Counted from the stretch's first letter, positions 9,700 to 21,598 are shown. The stretch: DNA of 64,000 nucleotides from Billgrantia azerbaijanica (GCA_004551485.1 SBLD01000004.1:186001-250000); one strand, 5' to 3'. Notes: generated by a model from the sequence alone, not told the origin. Made by a program: numbers and translations.

Positions 9700-12600
9700 A
9701 TGCGATACCCGACAGGCAAGACCCGCCAACCCGCTCGCGGGCTGGGGCGCGGCCACGCCCACTGTGGCGTGGGGGCCCTGGTCAGCCTGCGCGGCGAGGC
9801 GACCCACGCCCTGGTTGCGGACGGGCTACGCATGCTGCGCCACCTCGACCACCGCGGCGCGCGCGGGGCCGAGGAGAACACCGGCGACGGTGCCGGGGTG
9901 CTGCTGCAGGTGCCGCACCGCTTCTTCGCCGCGGCGGTGCCCGGCCTGCCTGCGGCCGGCAGCTACGGCGTCGCCCAGTGCTTCCTGCCCCGCGACGGGC
10001 GCCGACGGCGCACCATCCAGCGGCTGATGGCCGAGGCCGCCGGCGAGCTTGGCCATCGTCTGCTTGCCTGGCGGCGCGTGCCCACCGACAACCGGGGCCT
10101 GGGGCGCACCGCGCTGGCGTCCGAGCCGGTGGTGATGCAGGCCTTTTTCGCCCCCGAGACGCCCCTCGCCCCCGAGGCGCTGGACGTCGCCCTCTACGTG
10201 CTGCGCTGCGAGATCCAGAACCGCGTGCGCTCCCGCGGCCTGGGCGGCGAGGGGGCCGAGCTCTTCTATGTCTGCAGCCTCGATCGGCGCCGTCTCGTCT
10301 ACAAGGGACTGCTGACCTGTGACCAGCTGGCCGGCTACTACGCCGACCTGCGCGACCCGCGCCTGGCGAGTGCGCTGGTGCTGGTGCACTCGCGCTTCTC
10401 CACCAACACCCTGGGCGCCTGGGAACTCGCCCACCCCTATCGCGCCCTGGTGCACAACGGCGAGTTCAACACCCTGCGCGGCAACGTCAACTGGATGCGC
10501 GCGCGCGAGGCGCAGCTGGCGAGCCCGCGCTTCGGCGACGCCATCGAGCGCATCAAGCCGGTGCTCGCCGAGGACGACCAGAGCGATTCCGCCGACTTCG
10601 ACCACGTGCTCGAGCTGCTGCTCGCGGCCGGTCGCTCGCTGCCCCATGCGCTGCGCCTGCTGATCCCCGAGGCCTGGGAGAAGGACGCGCACATGGCCCC
10701 GGCGCGGCGCGCCTTCTACGACTACCACGCCAGCCTCATGGAGCCGTGGGACGGCCCGGCGCTGGTGGTGGCCACCGACGGCGAGGCGGTGGGGGCGGTC
10801 ATCGACCGCAACGGCCTGCGCCCCTGCCGCTACTGCGTGACCCGCGACGACACCCTGATCCTGGCCAGCGAGAGCGGCACCCTGGAGACCGAGGTCGGCG
10901 AGATCGTGCGCCAGGGCCGGCTGCGCCCGGGCCAGCTGCTGCTCGCCGATACCCGCGAGGGACGCCTGGTGCCCGAGGCGGAGGTCTTTCGGCGCTTGAC
11001 GAGAGCCGCCCCCTACGCCGACTGGCTGGCGCGTCATCGTGTGGTGCTCGCCGACCTCACCGCGGCCATGCCCGAGCCCGACATCAAGCCGCTCGACCCG
11101 GCGACGCTCACCGCCCACCAGAGTGCCTTCGGCTATACGCTCGAGGGACTGCGCGTGCTGCTCGCTCCCATGGCCGAGTCCGGCAAGGACCCGCTGGGGT
11201 CGATGGGCAACGACACGCCGCTGGCGGCCCTCTCGGCGCAGCGCAAGCCGCTCTTCGCCTACTTCCACCAGCTCTTCGCCCAGGTCTCCAACCCGCCGCT
11301 GGACTACCTGCGCGAGGCGCTCGTCACCTCGCTTACCGCCCACCTCGGGGCGCAGCGCAACCTGCTCGCCGAGACGGCCGAGCACTGCCGGCGCCTGCGC
11401 CTCGACAGCCCGATCCTCGACGACCGCGAGTTCGCCACCCTGGCGGCGCTCGATCGCGACGGGCTGGTCGCGCGCACGCTCGACATCACCCACCCGCCGG
11501 GCGAGGAGCTGGCCGCGGTGATTGCCCGCCTGCGGCGCGAGGCCGAGGCCGCCGTGGGCGCCGGCGCCACCCTGCTGGTGCTCGACGACCGGCGCGTGGG
11601 GCCCGAGCGGGTGGCGATGCCCTCGCTGCTCGCCGTGGGGGCCGTCCACCACGGCCTGATCCGCGCCGGCAAGCGCACCCGCGCCTCGCTGGTGCTGGCC
11701 GGCGGCGAGCCCTACGCCGTGCACCACCTCTGCACCCTGATCGGCTACGGGGCCGATGCCGTCCACCCGTGGCTCGCCTACCGCAGCCTCGAACGGCTGC
11801 ACGCCGAGGGGGCGCTGGCCGGCGTCGGCGATGCCTCCGCGGCGCGCCACGCCTACCGGGCCGCCCTCGAGGATGGCCTGCTCAAGGTGATGGCCAAGAT
11901 GGGCATCTCCACCCTGGAGAGCTACAAGGGCGCGCAGGTCTTCGAGTGCATCGGCCTGGACCGCGCGCTGGTCGACGACTGCTTCGCCGGCACCCCGGCG
12001 CACCTGTCCGGCGTGGGGCTCGCCACGCTCGAGGCGGAGAGCGCCCAGGCCCACGCCGAGGCCTACAGCGAGCGCATTGCCGGCAGCCTGCCGTTGCGCC
12101 AGGGCGGCGACTTCTACTGGCGCCGCGACGGTGAGTGGCACCAGTGGAACCCGAGCACCATCGGCTACCTGCAGCAGGCGGCGCGGCGGGGCGACGCCGC
12201 GAGCTACCGGCGCTTCGCCGAACGGGTCAACGCCCCGGCGCCCAGCCTGCAGACGCTGCGTGGCCTGCTTGCCTTCGATTTCGAAGTCGACGCTGCCGCC
12301 TCCCGTGCCATTCCCCTCGACGAGGTCGAACCGGTGGCGGCGATCCTGCCGCGCTTCGGCACCGGCTCGATGTCCTTTGGTGCGCTGTCCCGCGAGGCCC
12401 ACGAGGCCATGGCGATCGCCATGAACCGCATCGGCGGCAAGGCCGGCAGCGGCGAGGGGGGTGAGCAAGTCGAGCGCTTCGGGACCGAGGCGGAGAACTC
12501 CATGAAGCAGTGCGCCTCGGGGCGCTTCGGCGTCACCGCCCACTACCTGGCCAGCGCCCGCCAGATCGAGATCAAGATGGCCCAGGGCGCCAAGCCGGGG

Positions 12601-14247
12601 GAGGGCGGCGAACTGCCGGGCGGCAAGGTCGACGCGGCGATCGCCGAGGTGCGCTTCACGGTGCCGGGGGTGGGGCTGATCTCGCCGCCGCCGCACCACG
12701 ACATCTACTCCATCGAGGACCTGGCGCAGCTCATTCACGACCTCAAGTGCGCCAACCCCGACGCCGAGATCCACGTCAAGCTGGTCTCCAAGGCCAACGT
12801 CGGCACCATCGCCGCCGGCGTGGCCAAGGCGCGTGCCGATGCGGTGCTGATCTCCGGCGACGCCGGCGGCACCGGCGCAGCCAAGAAGACCTCGATCAAG
12901 CACACCGGCACGCCCTGGGAGCTGGGGCTCGCCGAGACCCACCGCGTGCTGATGGCCAACGACCTGCGCTCGCGCATCACCGTGCGCGTCGACGGCGGCC
13001 TGAAGACCGGCCGCGACGTGGCGATCGCCGCGTTGCTAGGGGCCGAGGAGTTCGGCTTCGGCACCGCGCCCATGGTGGTGGTCGGCTGTCTGCTGCTGCG
13101 CAAGTGCCACTGCAACACCTGCTCGGTGGGGGTGGCGACCCAGGACCCCGAACTGCGCGCGCGCTTCGACGGCGCCCCCGAGCACATCATCACCTACCTG
13201 CGCTTCGTCGCCGAGGAGCTGCGCGAGATCATGGCCGACCTCGGTTTCACCACGGTCAGGGAGATGATCGGGCGCGTCGACCGGCTGCGCCGGCGTGAGG
13301 TGAGTCACCCGCGCGGCATCCGCATTGATGCTAGCGAGCTGCTCGCTGGGGTGAGCTCGCACGACACCCCCTACAAGACGCGCGAGCAGAACCACCAGCT
13401 CGACGACAAGCTCGATCGGCGCCTGATCGCCGAGGCCGGCCCGGCGCTCGAGTGCGGCGAGCCGGTGCGCCTCGAGGCGGCGGTATGCAACCGCGACCGC
13501 AGCCTCGGTACCCTGCTGTCGTCGGCGCTGGTCAAGCGCTGGGGAGCGAACCTGCCGCCCGACGGCACCCTGCAGGTGCGCCTCACCGGCACCGCCGGCC
13601 AGAGCTTCGGCGCCTTCGTCGCCCGGGGGATCAGCCTGCACCTGACCGGCGAGGCCAACGACTACTTCGGCAAGGGGCTCTCGGGGGGGCGGCTCAGCGT
13701 GCGCACCCCGCCCGAGGCGGGCTTCGTGGCCACCGACAGCGTCGTCATCGGCAACGTGGCGCTGTTCGGCGCCACCGCCGGCGAGGCCTACGTCAACGGC
13801 CTGGCCGGCGAGCGCTTCTGCGTGCGCAACTCCGGGGCACTCGCCGTGGTGGAGGGCGTCGGCGACCACGGCTGCGAGTACATGACCGGTGGGGTAGCGT
13901 TGATCCTCGGCCCCTGCGGCAAGAACTTCGCCGCCGGCATGAGCGGCGGCGAGGCCTACCTGCTCGACGAGGCGGGCGACCTGGCCGAGCGCATCAATTC
14001 CGAGCGGGTGGGACTCGAGGCGGTGGCGGCGGAGCGCGACATCGCGCTGGTCAGGCGCCTGCTGGAGAACCACCTCGCCTATACGGGAAGCGCCCGCGCC
14101 CGGGCGCTGCTCGACGACTGGCCCGCCGCCCTGGGGCAACTGGTCAAGGTGGTGCCCGCGGCCTACGCCGAGGTGGTGAGCCGCGAGCTGGCCCGCGGGC
14201 GCGACATCCGCGTCGCCCCGCCGGCCGCGGCTCGGGAGGTGGCCTGA
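9700..14247 (+). CDS. gltB: Glutamate synthase (NADPH) large subunit GltB
   Basis: 1515 aa. It transfers the glutamine amide nitrogen to 2-oxoglutarate to form two glutamates. A short propeptide precedes Cys22 (HCGVGALVSL), the class II glutaminase nucleophile that must be exposed by cleavage. The glutaminase domain spans to about residue 430, followed by the central domain, the FMN-binding synthase domain with the 3Fe-4S cysteines in RKCHCNTCSVG, and the C-terminal beta-helix with repeated G-x-x-G-x-x-x-G rungs. TTG at 9697 directly precedes ATG at 9700; ATG is used here. It overlaps gltD by one base (TGATG), so the two are translationally coupled. Confidence 0.97.
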   Translation: MRYPTGKTRQPARGLGRGHAHCGVGALVSLRGEATHALVADGLRMLRHLDHRGARGAEENTGDGAGVLLQVPHRFFAAAVPGLPAAGSYGVAQCFLPRDGRRRRTIQRLMAEAAGELGHRLLAWRRVPTDNRGLGRTALASEPVVMQAFFAPETPLAPEALDVALYVLRCEIQNRVRSRGLGGEGAELFYVCSLDRRRLVYKGLLTCDQLAGYYADLRDPRLASALVLVHSRFSTNTLGAWELAHPYRALVHNGEFNTLRGNVNWMRAREAQLASPRFGDAIERIKPVLAEDDQSDSADFDHVLELLLAAGRSLPHALRLLIPEAWEKDAHMAPARRAFYDYHASLMEPWDGPALVVATDGEAVGAVIDRNGLRPCRYCVTRDDTLILASESGTLETEVGEIVRQGRLRPGQLLLADTREGRLVPEAEVFRRLTRAAPYADWLARHRVVLADLTAAMPEPDIKPLDPATLTAHQSAFGYTLEGLRVLLAPMAESGKDPLGSMGNDTPLAALSAQRKPLFAYFHQLFAQVSNPPLDYLREALVTSLTAHLGAQRNLLAETAEHCRRLRLDSPILDDREFATLAALDRDGLVARTLDITHPPGEELAAVIARLRREAEAAVGAGATLLVLDDRRVGPERVAMPSLLAVGAVHHGLIRAGKRTRASLVLAGGEPYAVHHLCTLIGYGADAVHPWLAYRSLERLHAEGALAGVGDASAARHAYRAALEDGLLKVMAKMGISTLESYKGAQVFECIGLDRALVDDCFAGTPAHLSGVGLATLEAESAQAHAEAYSERIAGSLPLRQGGDFYWRRDGEWHQWNPSTIGYLQQAARRGDAASYRRFAERVNAPAPSLQTLRGLLAFDFEVDAAASRAIPLDEVEPVAAILPRFGTGSMSFGALSREAHEAMAIAMNRIGGKAGSGEGGEQVERFGTEAENSMKQCASGRFGVTAHYLASARQIEIKMAQGAKPGEGGELPGGKVDAAIAEVRFTVPGVGLISPPPHHDIYSIEDLAQLIHDLKCANPDAEIHVKLVSKANVGTIAAGVAKARADAVLISGDAGGTGAAKKTSIKHTGTPWELGLAETHRVLMANDLRSRITVRVDGGLKTGRDVAIAALLGAEEFGFGTAPMVVVGCLLLRKCHCNTCSVGVATQDPELRARFDGAPEHIITYLRFVAEELREIMADLGFTTVREMIGRVDRLRRREVSHPRGIRIDASELLAGVSSHDTPYKTREQNHQLDDKLDRRLIAEAGPALECGEPVRLEAAVCNRDRSLGTLLSSALVKRWGANLPPDGTLQVRLTGTAGQSFGAFVARGISLHLTGEANDYFGKGLSGGRLSVRTPPEAGFVATDSVVIGNVALFGATAGEAYVNGLAGERFCVRNSGALAVVEGVGDHGCEYMTGGVALILGPCGKNFAAGMSGGEAYLLDEAGDLAERINSERVGLEAVAAERDIALVRRLLENHLAYTGSARARALLDDWPAALGQLVKVVPAAYAEVVSRELARGRDIRVAPPAAAREVA

Positions 14248-15731
14248 TGGACGAGAACCATCCCGACGGCTTCCTGCGTCATCCGCGTGCGCCCATCGGC
14301 AAGCGTGACCCGCGCGAGCGCATCGGCGACTACCGCGAGATCTACGCGCCGCGCTGGCAGGAAGAGCACCTGCGCGCCCAGGGCGAGCGCTGCATGGACT
14401 GCGGCGTGCCCGCCTGCATGGGCGGCTGTCCCATCGGCAACCTCATCCCCGAGTGGAACGACTTGGTATATCGCGGCCGCTGGCGCGAGGCCCTCGACCG
14501 GCTGCACGCCACCAACAACTTCCCCGAGTTCACCGGCTACACTTGCCCGGCGCCTTGCGAGCCGGCCTGCACGCTCGCCTACAACGCCGACGCCGTGGCC
14601 ATCAAGAGCCTCGAGCGGGCGATCGTCGACCGCGGCTGGGAGCGCGGCTGGATCCGCCCGGAGCCGCCGACGCGGCGCACCGGCCGGCGGGTGGCGGTGG
14701 TCGGCAGCGGCCCGGCGGGGCTGGCCTGCGCCCAGCAGCTCAACCGTGCCGGCCATGCGGTGACGGTGTTCGAGCGCGACGAGGCGCTCGGCGGGCTGAT
14801 GGCACTGGGCATTCCCGACTTCAAGTTCGCCAAGCACCAGGTCGAGCGGCGCCTCGACCAGCTGCGCGGCGAGGGCATCGCCTTTCGCACCGGCGTCGAG
14901 GTCGGCCGCGACCTCACGCTCGCCGCGCTACGCGCGCGCCATGATGCGGTATGCCTGGCGATCGGCGCCCAGCGCCACCGCGACGTGGCGATTCCCGGTC
15001 GCGAGTTGGCCGGTATCCATTTCGGCATGGCCTACCTCACCGCCGAGAACCGGCGCCAGGCAGGGCGGGAAGGGGCCGTGATCGATGCTCGGGACAAGCG
15101 GGTGGTGGTGCTCGGCGGCGGCGATACCGGTGCCGACTGCGTGGCGACCGCGCACCGCCAAGGGGCGGCGGACGTGGTGCAGATCAGCGTGCGCGACCAG
15201 CCGCCGCTCGCGCGTCCGGCCGACAACCCCTGGCCCTGGCAGCCGCGCACCTTCGAGCAGACCTATGCGCTGGAGGAGGGCGGTCGGGCACTCTACGCCC
15301 TGGATGTCACCGCCTTCGTCGACGCGGACGGTGACGGTGCCGTGGATGCGCTCAGCGCCGAGCGCGTGCGCTGGACCCTCGACGCGCGCGGCCGGCGCGT
15401 GGACAAGACGGTGCTCGAGACCGGCATGCGCCTGCCCGCCGACCTGGTGCTGATCGCCATTGGCTTCGCCGGGGCCGAGGCCGACGCCTTCGCCGCGGCG
15501 GGCGTGTCCCTGACCGAGCGGGGCACCTTCACCACCGACGCCACGCTGATGACCGAGCTGGATGGCGTCTTCGCTACCGGTGACGCGCGCCGCGGTGCCT
15601 CGCTGGTGGTGTGGGCGATCGGCGAGGGGCGCGACGCCGCCCGCCACATCGACCGCTACCTGATGGGCGAGTCGCGGCTGCCGGCGAGCCTCGAGACGCT
15701 GACGCCACCCACCGACGATGAGGGCCGATAG
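14247..15731 (+). CDS. gltD: Glutamate synthase (NADPH) small subunit GltD
   Basis: 494 aa flavoprotein that passes electrons from NADPH through FAD and two 4Fe-4S clusters to GltB. The N-terminal cluster cysteines are seen in CMDCGVPACMGGCP and CPAPCEPAC. The FAD-binding GSGPAGLACAQQL and NADPH-binding GGGDTGADC motifs follow, and the C-terminus carries the usual GDARRGASLVVWAIGEGRDAA. The frame continues far upstream inside gltB, but the ATG overlapping the gltB stop is the family start. Confidence 0.97.
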   Translation: MDENHPDGFLRHPRAPIGKRDPRERIGDYREIYAPRWQEEHLRAQGERCMDCGVPACMGGCPIGNLIPEWNDLVYRGRWREALDRLHATNNFPEFTGYTCPAPCEPACTLAYNADAVAIKSLERAIVDRGWERGWIRPEPPTRRTGRRVAVVGSGPAGLACAQQLNRAGHAVTVFERDEALGGLMALGIPDFKFAKHQVERRLDQLRGEGIAFRTGVEVGRDLTLAALRARHDAVCLAIGAQRHRDVAIPGRELAGIHFGMAYLTAENRRQAGREGAVIDARDKRVVVLGGGDTGADCVATAHRQGAADVVQISVRDQPPLARPADNPWPWQPRTFEQTYALEEGGRALYALDVTAFVDADGDGAVDALSAERVRWTLDARGRRVDKTVLETGMRLPADLVLIAIGFAGAEADAFAAAGVSLTERGTFTTDATLMTELDGVFATGDARRGASLVVWAIGEGRDAARHIDRYLMGESRLPASLETLTPPTDDEGR

Positions 15732-15832
15732 GGAGATCGCATGATGCAACGTTTTCTCATCGAGCGGCTTTTGAATGGCAAGGAGAGACAGGTGGGAGGG
15801 CGCGGTCCGACGAATCGGCTTTGCTGCGCGAA

Positions 15833-15848
15833 GGCGCCGTCAGGCGCC
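15833..15848 (+). terminator. Weak hairpin after gltBD
   Basis: GGCGCC-GTCA-GGCGCC, a 6-bp stem with a tetraloop, about 100 bases after gltD, followed by CAGTTTCT. A possible terminator. The rest of the 239-base gap before recQ holds only small GC-rich inverted repeats. Confidence 0.3.
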
Positions 15849-15970
15849 CAGTTTCTGGCAGCGCTGCGCGCTGCTTCGTCGAGGCGTCGAACCGCCGCTG
15901 AAGCGGCCTCCCAACGCAGGAATCACCCTTTGCCGAGAGTCAGTCTTGTTGTGCGATTGCCGGGGACGTT

Positions 15971-17923
<1,953 letters not shown>

Positions 17924-17959
17924 GGGCTGGCACTCCCTTGCCATGGGGGAATGGGGATC

Positions 17960-18532
17960 ATGCAACGACCGCGAACATTCTCGCATATCGTCGGCTTCGA
18001 CGACGCTCCCTTCCCCCGCGACCACCGCGGCGGGGTGTCCGTGGTCGGCGCGGTCTACTCGGGGCGGCGCCTGGAGGGCGTGCTCACCGGGCGAGTGTGC
18101 CGCGACGGCAACGACGGCACGGGGGAGCTGGTGCGCCTGGTGCGCGATTCGAAGTTCGCCGCCCACCTGCAGTTGGTGCTGCTGCAGGGCATCGCGCTGG
18201 CCGGCTTCAACGTCATCGACGTGCCTAGGCTCGCCGCCGCGCTGGGCCTGCCGGTGCTGGTGGTGGCGCGCCGGGCGCCGCGCCGCGAGGCCCTGCGCGC
18301 GGCGCTGCTGGCCCACATCGCCGATGGTGAGCGCAAGTGGGCGTCGATCGAGGCGCTGGGGCCCATGGAGCCGCTGGGCGGGGTTCATGTGCAGCGCTGC
18401 GGGCTCTCCCGTGACGAAGCGTTCAGGGTGTTGCGCGAGACCGCGATCCACGGCGCCATTCCCGAGCCCTTGCGCACGGCCCATCTGATCGCCGGCGCCC
18501 TGGCCACCGGCGAGAGCCGCGGACGCACCTGA
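17960..18532 (+). CDS. DUF99 (UPF0215, endonuclease V-like fold) protein
   Basis: 190 aa. It shows the DUF99 pattern: IVGFDDAPF near the N-terminus, GVLTGRVCRDGNDGT, QLVLLQGIALAGFNVIDV, and the C-terminal PLRTAHLIAGALATGESRGR. DUF99 is related in fold to endonuclease V and is much more common in archaea; its biochemical function has not been established. ATG at 17960 is chosen because GGGGGA lies nine bases before it; ATG at 17951 is too close to that site. It is divergent from recQ, which makes a DNA-repair link tempting but unproven. Confidence 0.8.
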   Translation: MQRPRTFSHIVGFDDAPFPRDHRGGVSVVGAVYSGRRLEGVLTGRVCRDGNDGTGELVRLVRDSKFAAHLQLVLLQGIALAGFNVIDVPRLAAALGLPVLVVARRAPRREALRAALLAHIADGERKWASIEALGPMEPLGGVHVQRCGLSRDEAFRVLRETAIHGAIPEPLRTAHLIAGALATGESRGRT

Positions 18533-18554
18533 ACTGGAGAGGCACGCCGCCGGG

Positions 18555-18574
18555 TCTCTACACTGGTGTAGAGA
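18555..18574. promoter_or_regulatory. Palindromic candidate operator
   Basis: TCTCTACAC-TG-GTGTAGAGA: two perfect 9-bp arms, 33 bases upstream of the hydrolase start at 18607. It could be a repressor site or a leader hairpin; no regulator gene is adjacent. Confidence 0.45.
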
Positions 18575-18606
18575 GAAAGATCGCATGGGCGATCGGGAGG
18601 TACGAC

Positions 18607-19254
18607 ATGGCAATCGCCGAGCGCGGCGTCGCCATCGAGGTGGCCAAAGTGACGCTAGAAGGCGACCTGCTGCTGCCCGAGGGGGCAAGCGGCATCGTGG
18701 TCTTCGCCCACGGCAGCGGCAGCAGCCGTTTCAGCACCCGCAACCGGCAGGTGGCCCGCTATCTCAGCGAGCAGGGTCTCGCCACGTTGCTCTTCGATCT
18801 GCTCACGCCCGAGGAGAACGTCATCGACGAGCGCACCCGCGAGCTGCGCTTCGACATCCCGCTGATCGGCCGGCGCATGACCGGGGCAGTGGACTGGGTG
18901 GCCCGCGCCGAGCCGACCCGGGCGCTGCACATCGGGCTGTTCGGCGCCAGCACCGGCGCGGCGGCCGCGCTGATCGCTGCCGCTGAACGCCCCGACGCGG
19001 TGGCCGCCGTGGTCTCGCGGGGCGGACGCCCGGACCTCGCCGGCGAAGCCCTCGCGCGGGTCGCGGCGCCGACGCTGCTGCTGGTGGGCGGCCGCGACGG
19101 CCCGGTGATCGAGCTCAACGAGCAGGCCCGGGCGCAGATGCACGCGCCCTGCGAGCTCACCATCGTGCCCGGCGCCACCCATCTCTTCGAGGAGCCCGGC
19201 AAGCTCGAGGCGGTGCAGGAGCACGCCGCGCGCTTCTTCCTCGACCACCTGTGA
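18607..19254 (+). CDS. Alpha/beta hydrolase, dienelactone-hydrolase-like
   Basis: 215 aa single-domain serine hydrolase. It shows the oxyanion strand VVFAHGSGSSRFS, the nucleophile elbow GASTGAAAAL, an Asp in VGGRDGPV and the catalytic His in PGATHLFEEPG, so the triad looks complete. Related small proteins are often called DLH family hydrolases; the substrate cannot be predicted. A strong ribosome site (GGGAGG) precedes the ATG. It is preceded by a 20-base palindrome that may control it and followed 62 bases later by the SMC-like operon. Confidence 0.8.
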   Translation: MAIAERGVAIEVAKVTLEGDLLLPEGASGIVVFAHGSGSSRFSTRNRQVARYLSEQGLATLLFDLLTPEENVIDERTRELRFDIPLIGRRMTGAVDWVARAEPTRALHIGLFGASTGAAAALIAAAERPDAVAAVVSRGGRPDLAGEALARVAAPTLLLVGGRDGPVIELNEQARAQMHAPCELTIVPGATHLFEEPGKLEAVQEHAARFFLDHL

Positions 19255-19316
19255 TCGACCCATGACCCCCCGGGTCTCCCTTGGCATAATCCCCCTTTTG
19301 CCCTCAGGGAAGACCC

Positions 19317-20795
19317 ATGACCGCCTGGAGCCAGCTGCTCGTCGCCACCACGCGGCTGATCGACCTGCACGACAGCGCCCACGAGCCGGGCTCGCCGTTC
19401 GTGCAGGTCAGCCAGGAGCAGCGTCGCGGCTGGCGCGACGGCTACTGGCTGGACCTCGGCTGCCTGCTGCTCGACTACCTGCTCGACGTCGACTTCGCCA
19501 CCAACAGCGCCTTCGTCTCCCAGGCGCGCTGCCTGGCGCACCTGCGCGAGACCTGGCCGGAAAGCTACGCCGCGCTGCCCGCCGACGACCTTGCCTATGT
19601 GATCAACGTGCTCGCCACGCCCAGCGAGCTGTTCTTTCGCGCGGCGCGCCCGCTGGCCGAGGCGCGGGAGCTGGCCGCAGCACCGGAGAGCGCGGCACGG
19701 GCGGCGCGCAGCACCAAGCGCACGGCGCTGCTCGAGAAGCAGGGACAGACCGGCCAGGTGCGTCTCACCGCCAGCGGGCGCCAGGCGGTGACGCTCGCCG
19801 GCCAGGTGGAGGACCTGCTCTATTCCGAATACGACGCCGCCAAGGTGCTGGCGGCGCTGGCGCGCGACGACTTCGCGCGCATTCCCGACATCACCAACCA
19901 GATCCTGCTGGCGATCCGCACTCTCACCCAGGAGCTGCGCCGGGTGCGCGAGAATCCCACCCGCGAAGGCAAGCTGGCGGCGCTGCTCGACAACGAGCGC
20001 CACTACCACAACGCGCTCTCCAGCATCCAGCGTACCCTGCTCGACGCCCGGGCCCAGCTCGCCACCCCGCGCCTCACCGAGCGCTTCGCGGCGTGGCGCG
20101 AGACCCGCCGCGAGTCGACCGGCGAGGAGTGGGACCTGCGCATGCTGGCAAGCGCCATCGGCCGGGTGCTCACCGCCATCGAGAACCTCTCGCGGCGCCT
20201 GTCGGAACTGCTCGCCGACATCGCCGAGGGGCGCATCCACGCCATGGGCGTGGTCGACTTCCAGTCGCTGGCCCGGGAACTGCTGGCGACGCTACCGGCA
20301 CCGCGCCTGCAGCAGGCGCTGGTGGCGCGGCTCATGCCGCTGCACGCCCAGCCGGCCTTCCCGCGCCTGGCGCCCCTGATCCCGCTGCTGGAGAGCCGCC
20401 GCGCCGAGGCGAGCCACGCCGCCCTGGTGTTCGACGAGGCAGCCGACGCGGCGCCGGAGGATCCGCTACTGGCGCGCTTCCTCGAGGCGCGCGGCCCGGC
20501 GCTGCGCGAGCGCATCCGGCGTGCGCCGCTGTCGCTGCCCCAGGCCCTGGAAGAGGGCTGGCACCGTTTCGAGGCGAGCGACTGCCTCGCCCAACTGCTC
20601 AACGCCTTCGTCGACACCGAGCTGCTCGACCCGCGCCTCACCGTAGGCATCGAGAGCGTGCCCTTCGAGCTCCGGCTCGACGATGGCCGTCGCATCGAAG
20701 GGGCGGTGACCCCGTTGCTGGGCTATTTTCCGGCGCCGCCATCGCACGATGAGCCGAGCGCTTTCTCAAGGACCGATCAGGACGAGCCCGTATGA
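19317..20795 (+). CDS. Kleisin-like subunit of an MksBEF/Wadjet-type SMC complex
   Basis: 492 aa, almost wholly helical, with Arg/Glu-rich segments and no enzymatic motif. Length and position (first of three overlapping genes ending in a giant SMC ATPase) match the kleisin slot, as in MksF or JetA. Kleisins bridge the two ATPase heads. A winged-helix-like region is likely within residues 10-110 and again near the C-terminus (VGIESVPFELRLDDGRRIEG). The last four bases overlap the next gene (ATGA), giving translational coupling. The assignment rests on gene order and size more than on sequence motifs. Confidence 0.7.
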   Translation: MTAWSQLLVATTRLIDLHDSAHEPGSPFVQVSQEQRRGWRDGYWLDLGCLLLDYLLDVDFATNSAFVSQARCLAHLRETWPESYAALPADDLAYVINVLATPSELFFRAARPLAEARELAAAPESAARAARSTKRTALLEKQGQTGQVRLTASGRQAVTLAGQVEDLLYSEYDAAKVLAALARDDFARIPDITNQILLAIRTLTQELRRVRENPTREGKLAALLDNERHYHNALSSIQRTLLDARAQLATPRLTERFAAWRETRRESTGEEWDLRMLASAIGRVLTAIENLSRRLSELLADIAEGRIHAMGVVDFQSLARELLATLPAPRLQQALVARLMPLHAQPAFPRLAPLIPLLESRRAEASHAALVFDEAADAAPEDPLLARFLEARGPALRERIRRAPLSLPQALEEGWHRFEASDCLAQLLNAFVDTELLDPRLTVGIESVPFELRLDDGRRIEGAVTPLLGYFPAPPSHDEPSAFSRTDQDEPV

Positions 20796-21598
20796 ACATG
20801 ACCGAGATGGGCGAGGTGGTCGCCTACCTGCTGCGCTACCGCAGCGCCGAACGCAACCCGGGGGGCGGGCGCAAGCGCCGCGCCGCGCGGGAGGGCCAGC
20901 TCGCCGAACGCGACGTCTGCGCCTTGATCGACGATGCCAGCGAGGCCGAGCGCGAGGCGCTGCGCGACTTCCTGGCCGGACAGGGGCTGCGGCTCAAGGC
21001 CTTCGAGGCCGGCGACTATCCCGGTATCGCGCCCGGCTCGCGCTACTACGCGCTGCTGCCCGATCCGGAACTCGAGCAGCCGCCGCTCTACACCCGCGAG
21101 CCGGTGTTCGAGGCGCTGAAACTCCGCCAGGAGAGTCGCGCCGAGCTTGCCCAGTGGTACCTGCAGCTGTGGCTGTTGATGCACACGCTGCTCTACACCC
21201 GCTACAACCGCGCGCTCTCCGACGTCAGCCGCTACCAGGAGGCGACCTTCCAGGGGACCGAGCTCGTCGAGCTGATGCGCGAACAGCTCGAAGCGCTGCG
21301 CGACCTGGGCGAGGAAGCGCCCGAGGCAAGCCGGGCGCTACTCGAAGAGCGCGGCGAGGACATCAGCCGCCGAGTGCGCGCCTTCGTCGAGCTGCAGGTG
21401 CGCGCCGGGCTGCTCGAGGCGGTTCGCGACGCCGCTGAGGAGAGCGGCGAGGTGTGGCAGCAGACGCTGCTCGGGGCGCTCGAGAGCGAGCAGATCGGCA
21501 TCCACCAGCTGGGCCACCTGCAGGCCCTGGCCTTGGGGCGCGGTGAGAACGCGGCCCGCGAAGCGGCGGCCGACGCGTGCGAGGAGACCCAGGCATGA
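20792..21598 (+). CDS. KITE-like subunit (MksE/JetB-type)
   Basis: 268 aa, mostly helical. N-terminal region carries a tandem winged-helix-like pattern (DDASEAEREALRDFLAGQGLRLKAF, then a SRYYAL strand), and the C-terminal half is a long helical tail. The overlap by four bases with both neighbours and its size fit the small KITE dimer subunit of Muk/Mks/Jet condensins, which binds the kleisin. No catalytic motif is seen. The family name is inferred from context. Confidence 0.65.
   Translation: MNMTEMGEVVAYLLRYRSAERNPGGGRKRRAAREGQLAERDVCALIDDASEAEREALRDFLAGQGLRLKAFEAGDYPGIAPGSRYYALLPDPELEQPPLYTREPVFEALKLRQESRAELAQWYLQLWLLMHTLLYTRYNRALSDVSRYQEATFQGTELVELMREQLEALRDLGEEAPEASRALLEERGEDISRRVRAFVELQVRAGLLEAVRDAAEESGEVWQQTLLGALESEQIGIHQLGHLQALALGRGENAAREAAADACEETQA

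Noticed and set aside
9826-12942. A 1038-codon open frame on the minus strand opposite gltB
   Set aside because: GltB is unambiguous on the plus strand; the antisense product is low-complexity and has no ribosome site.
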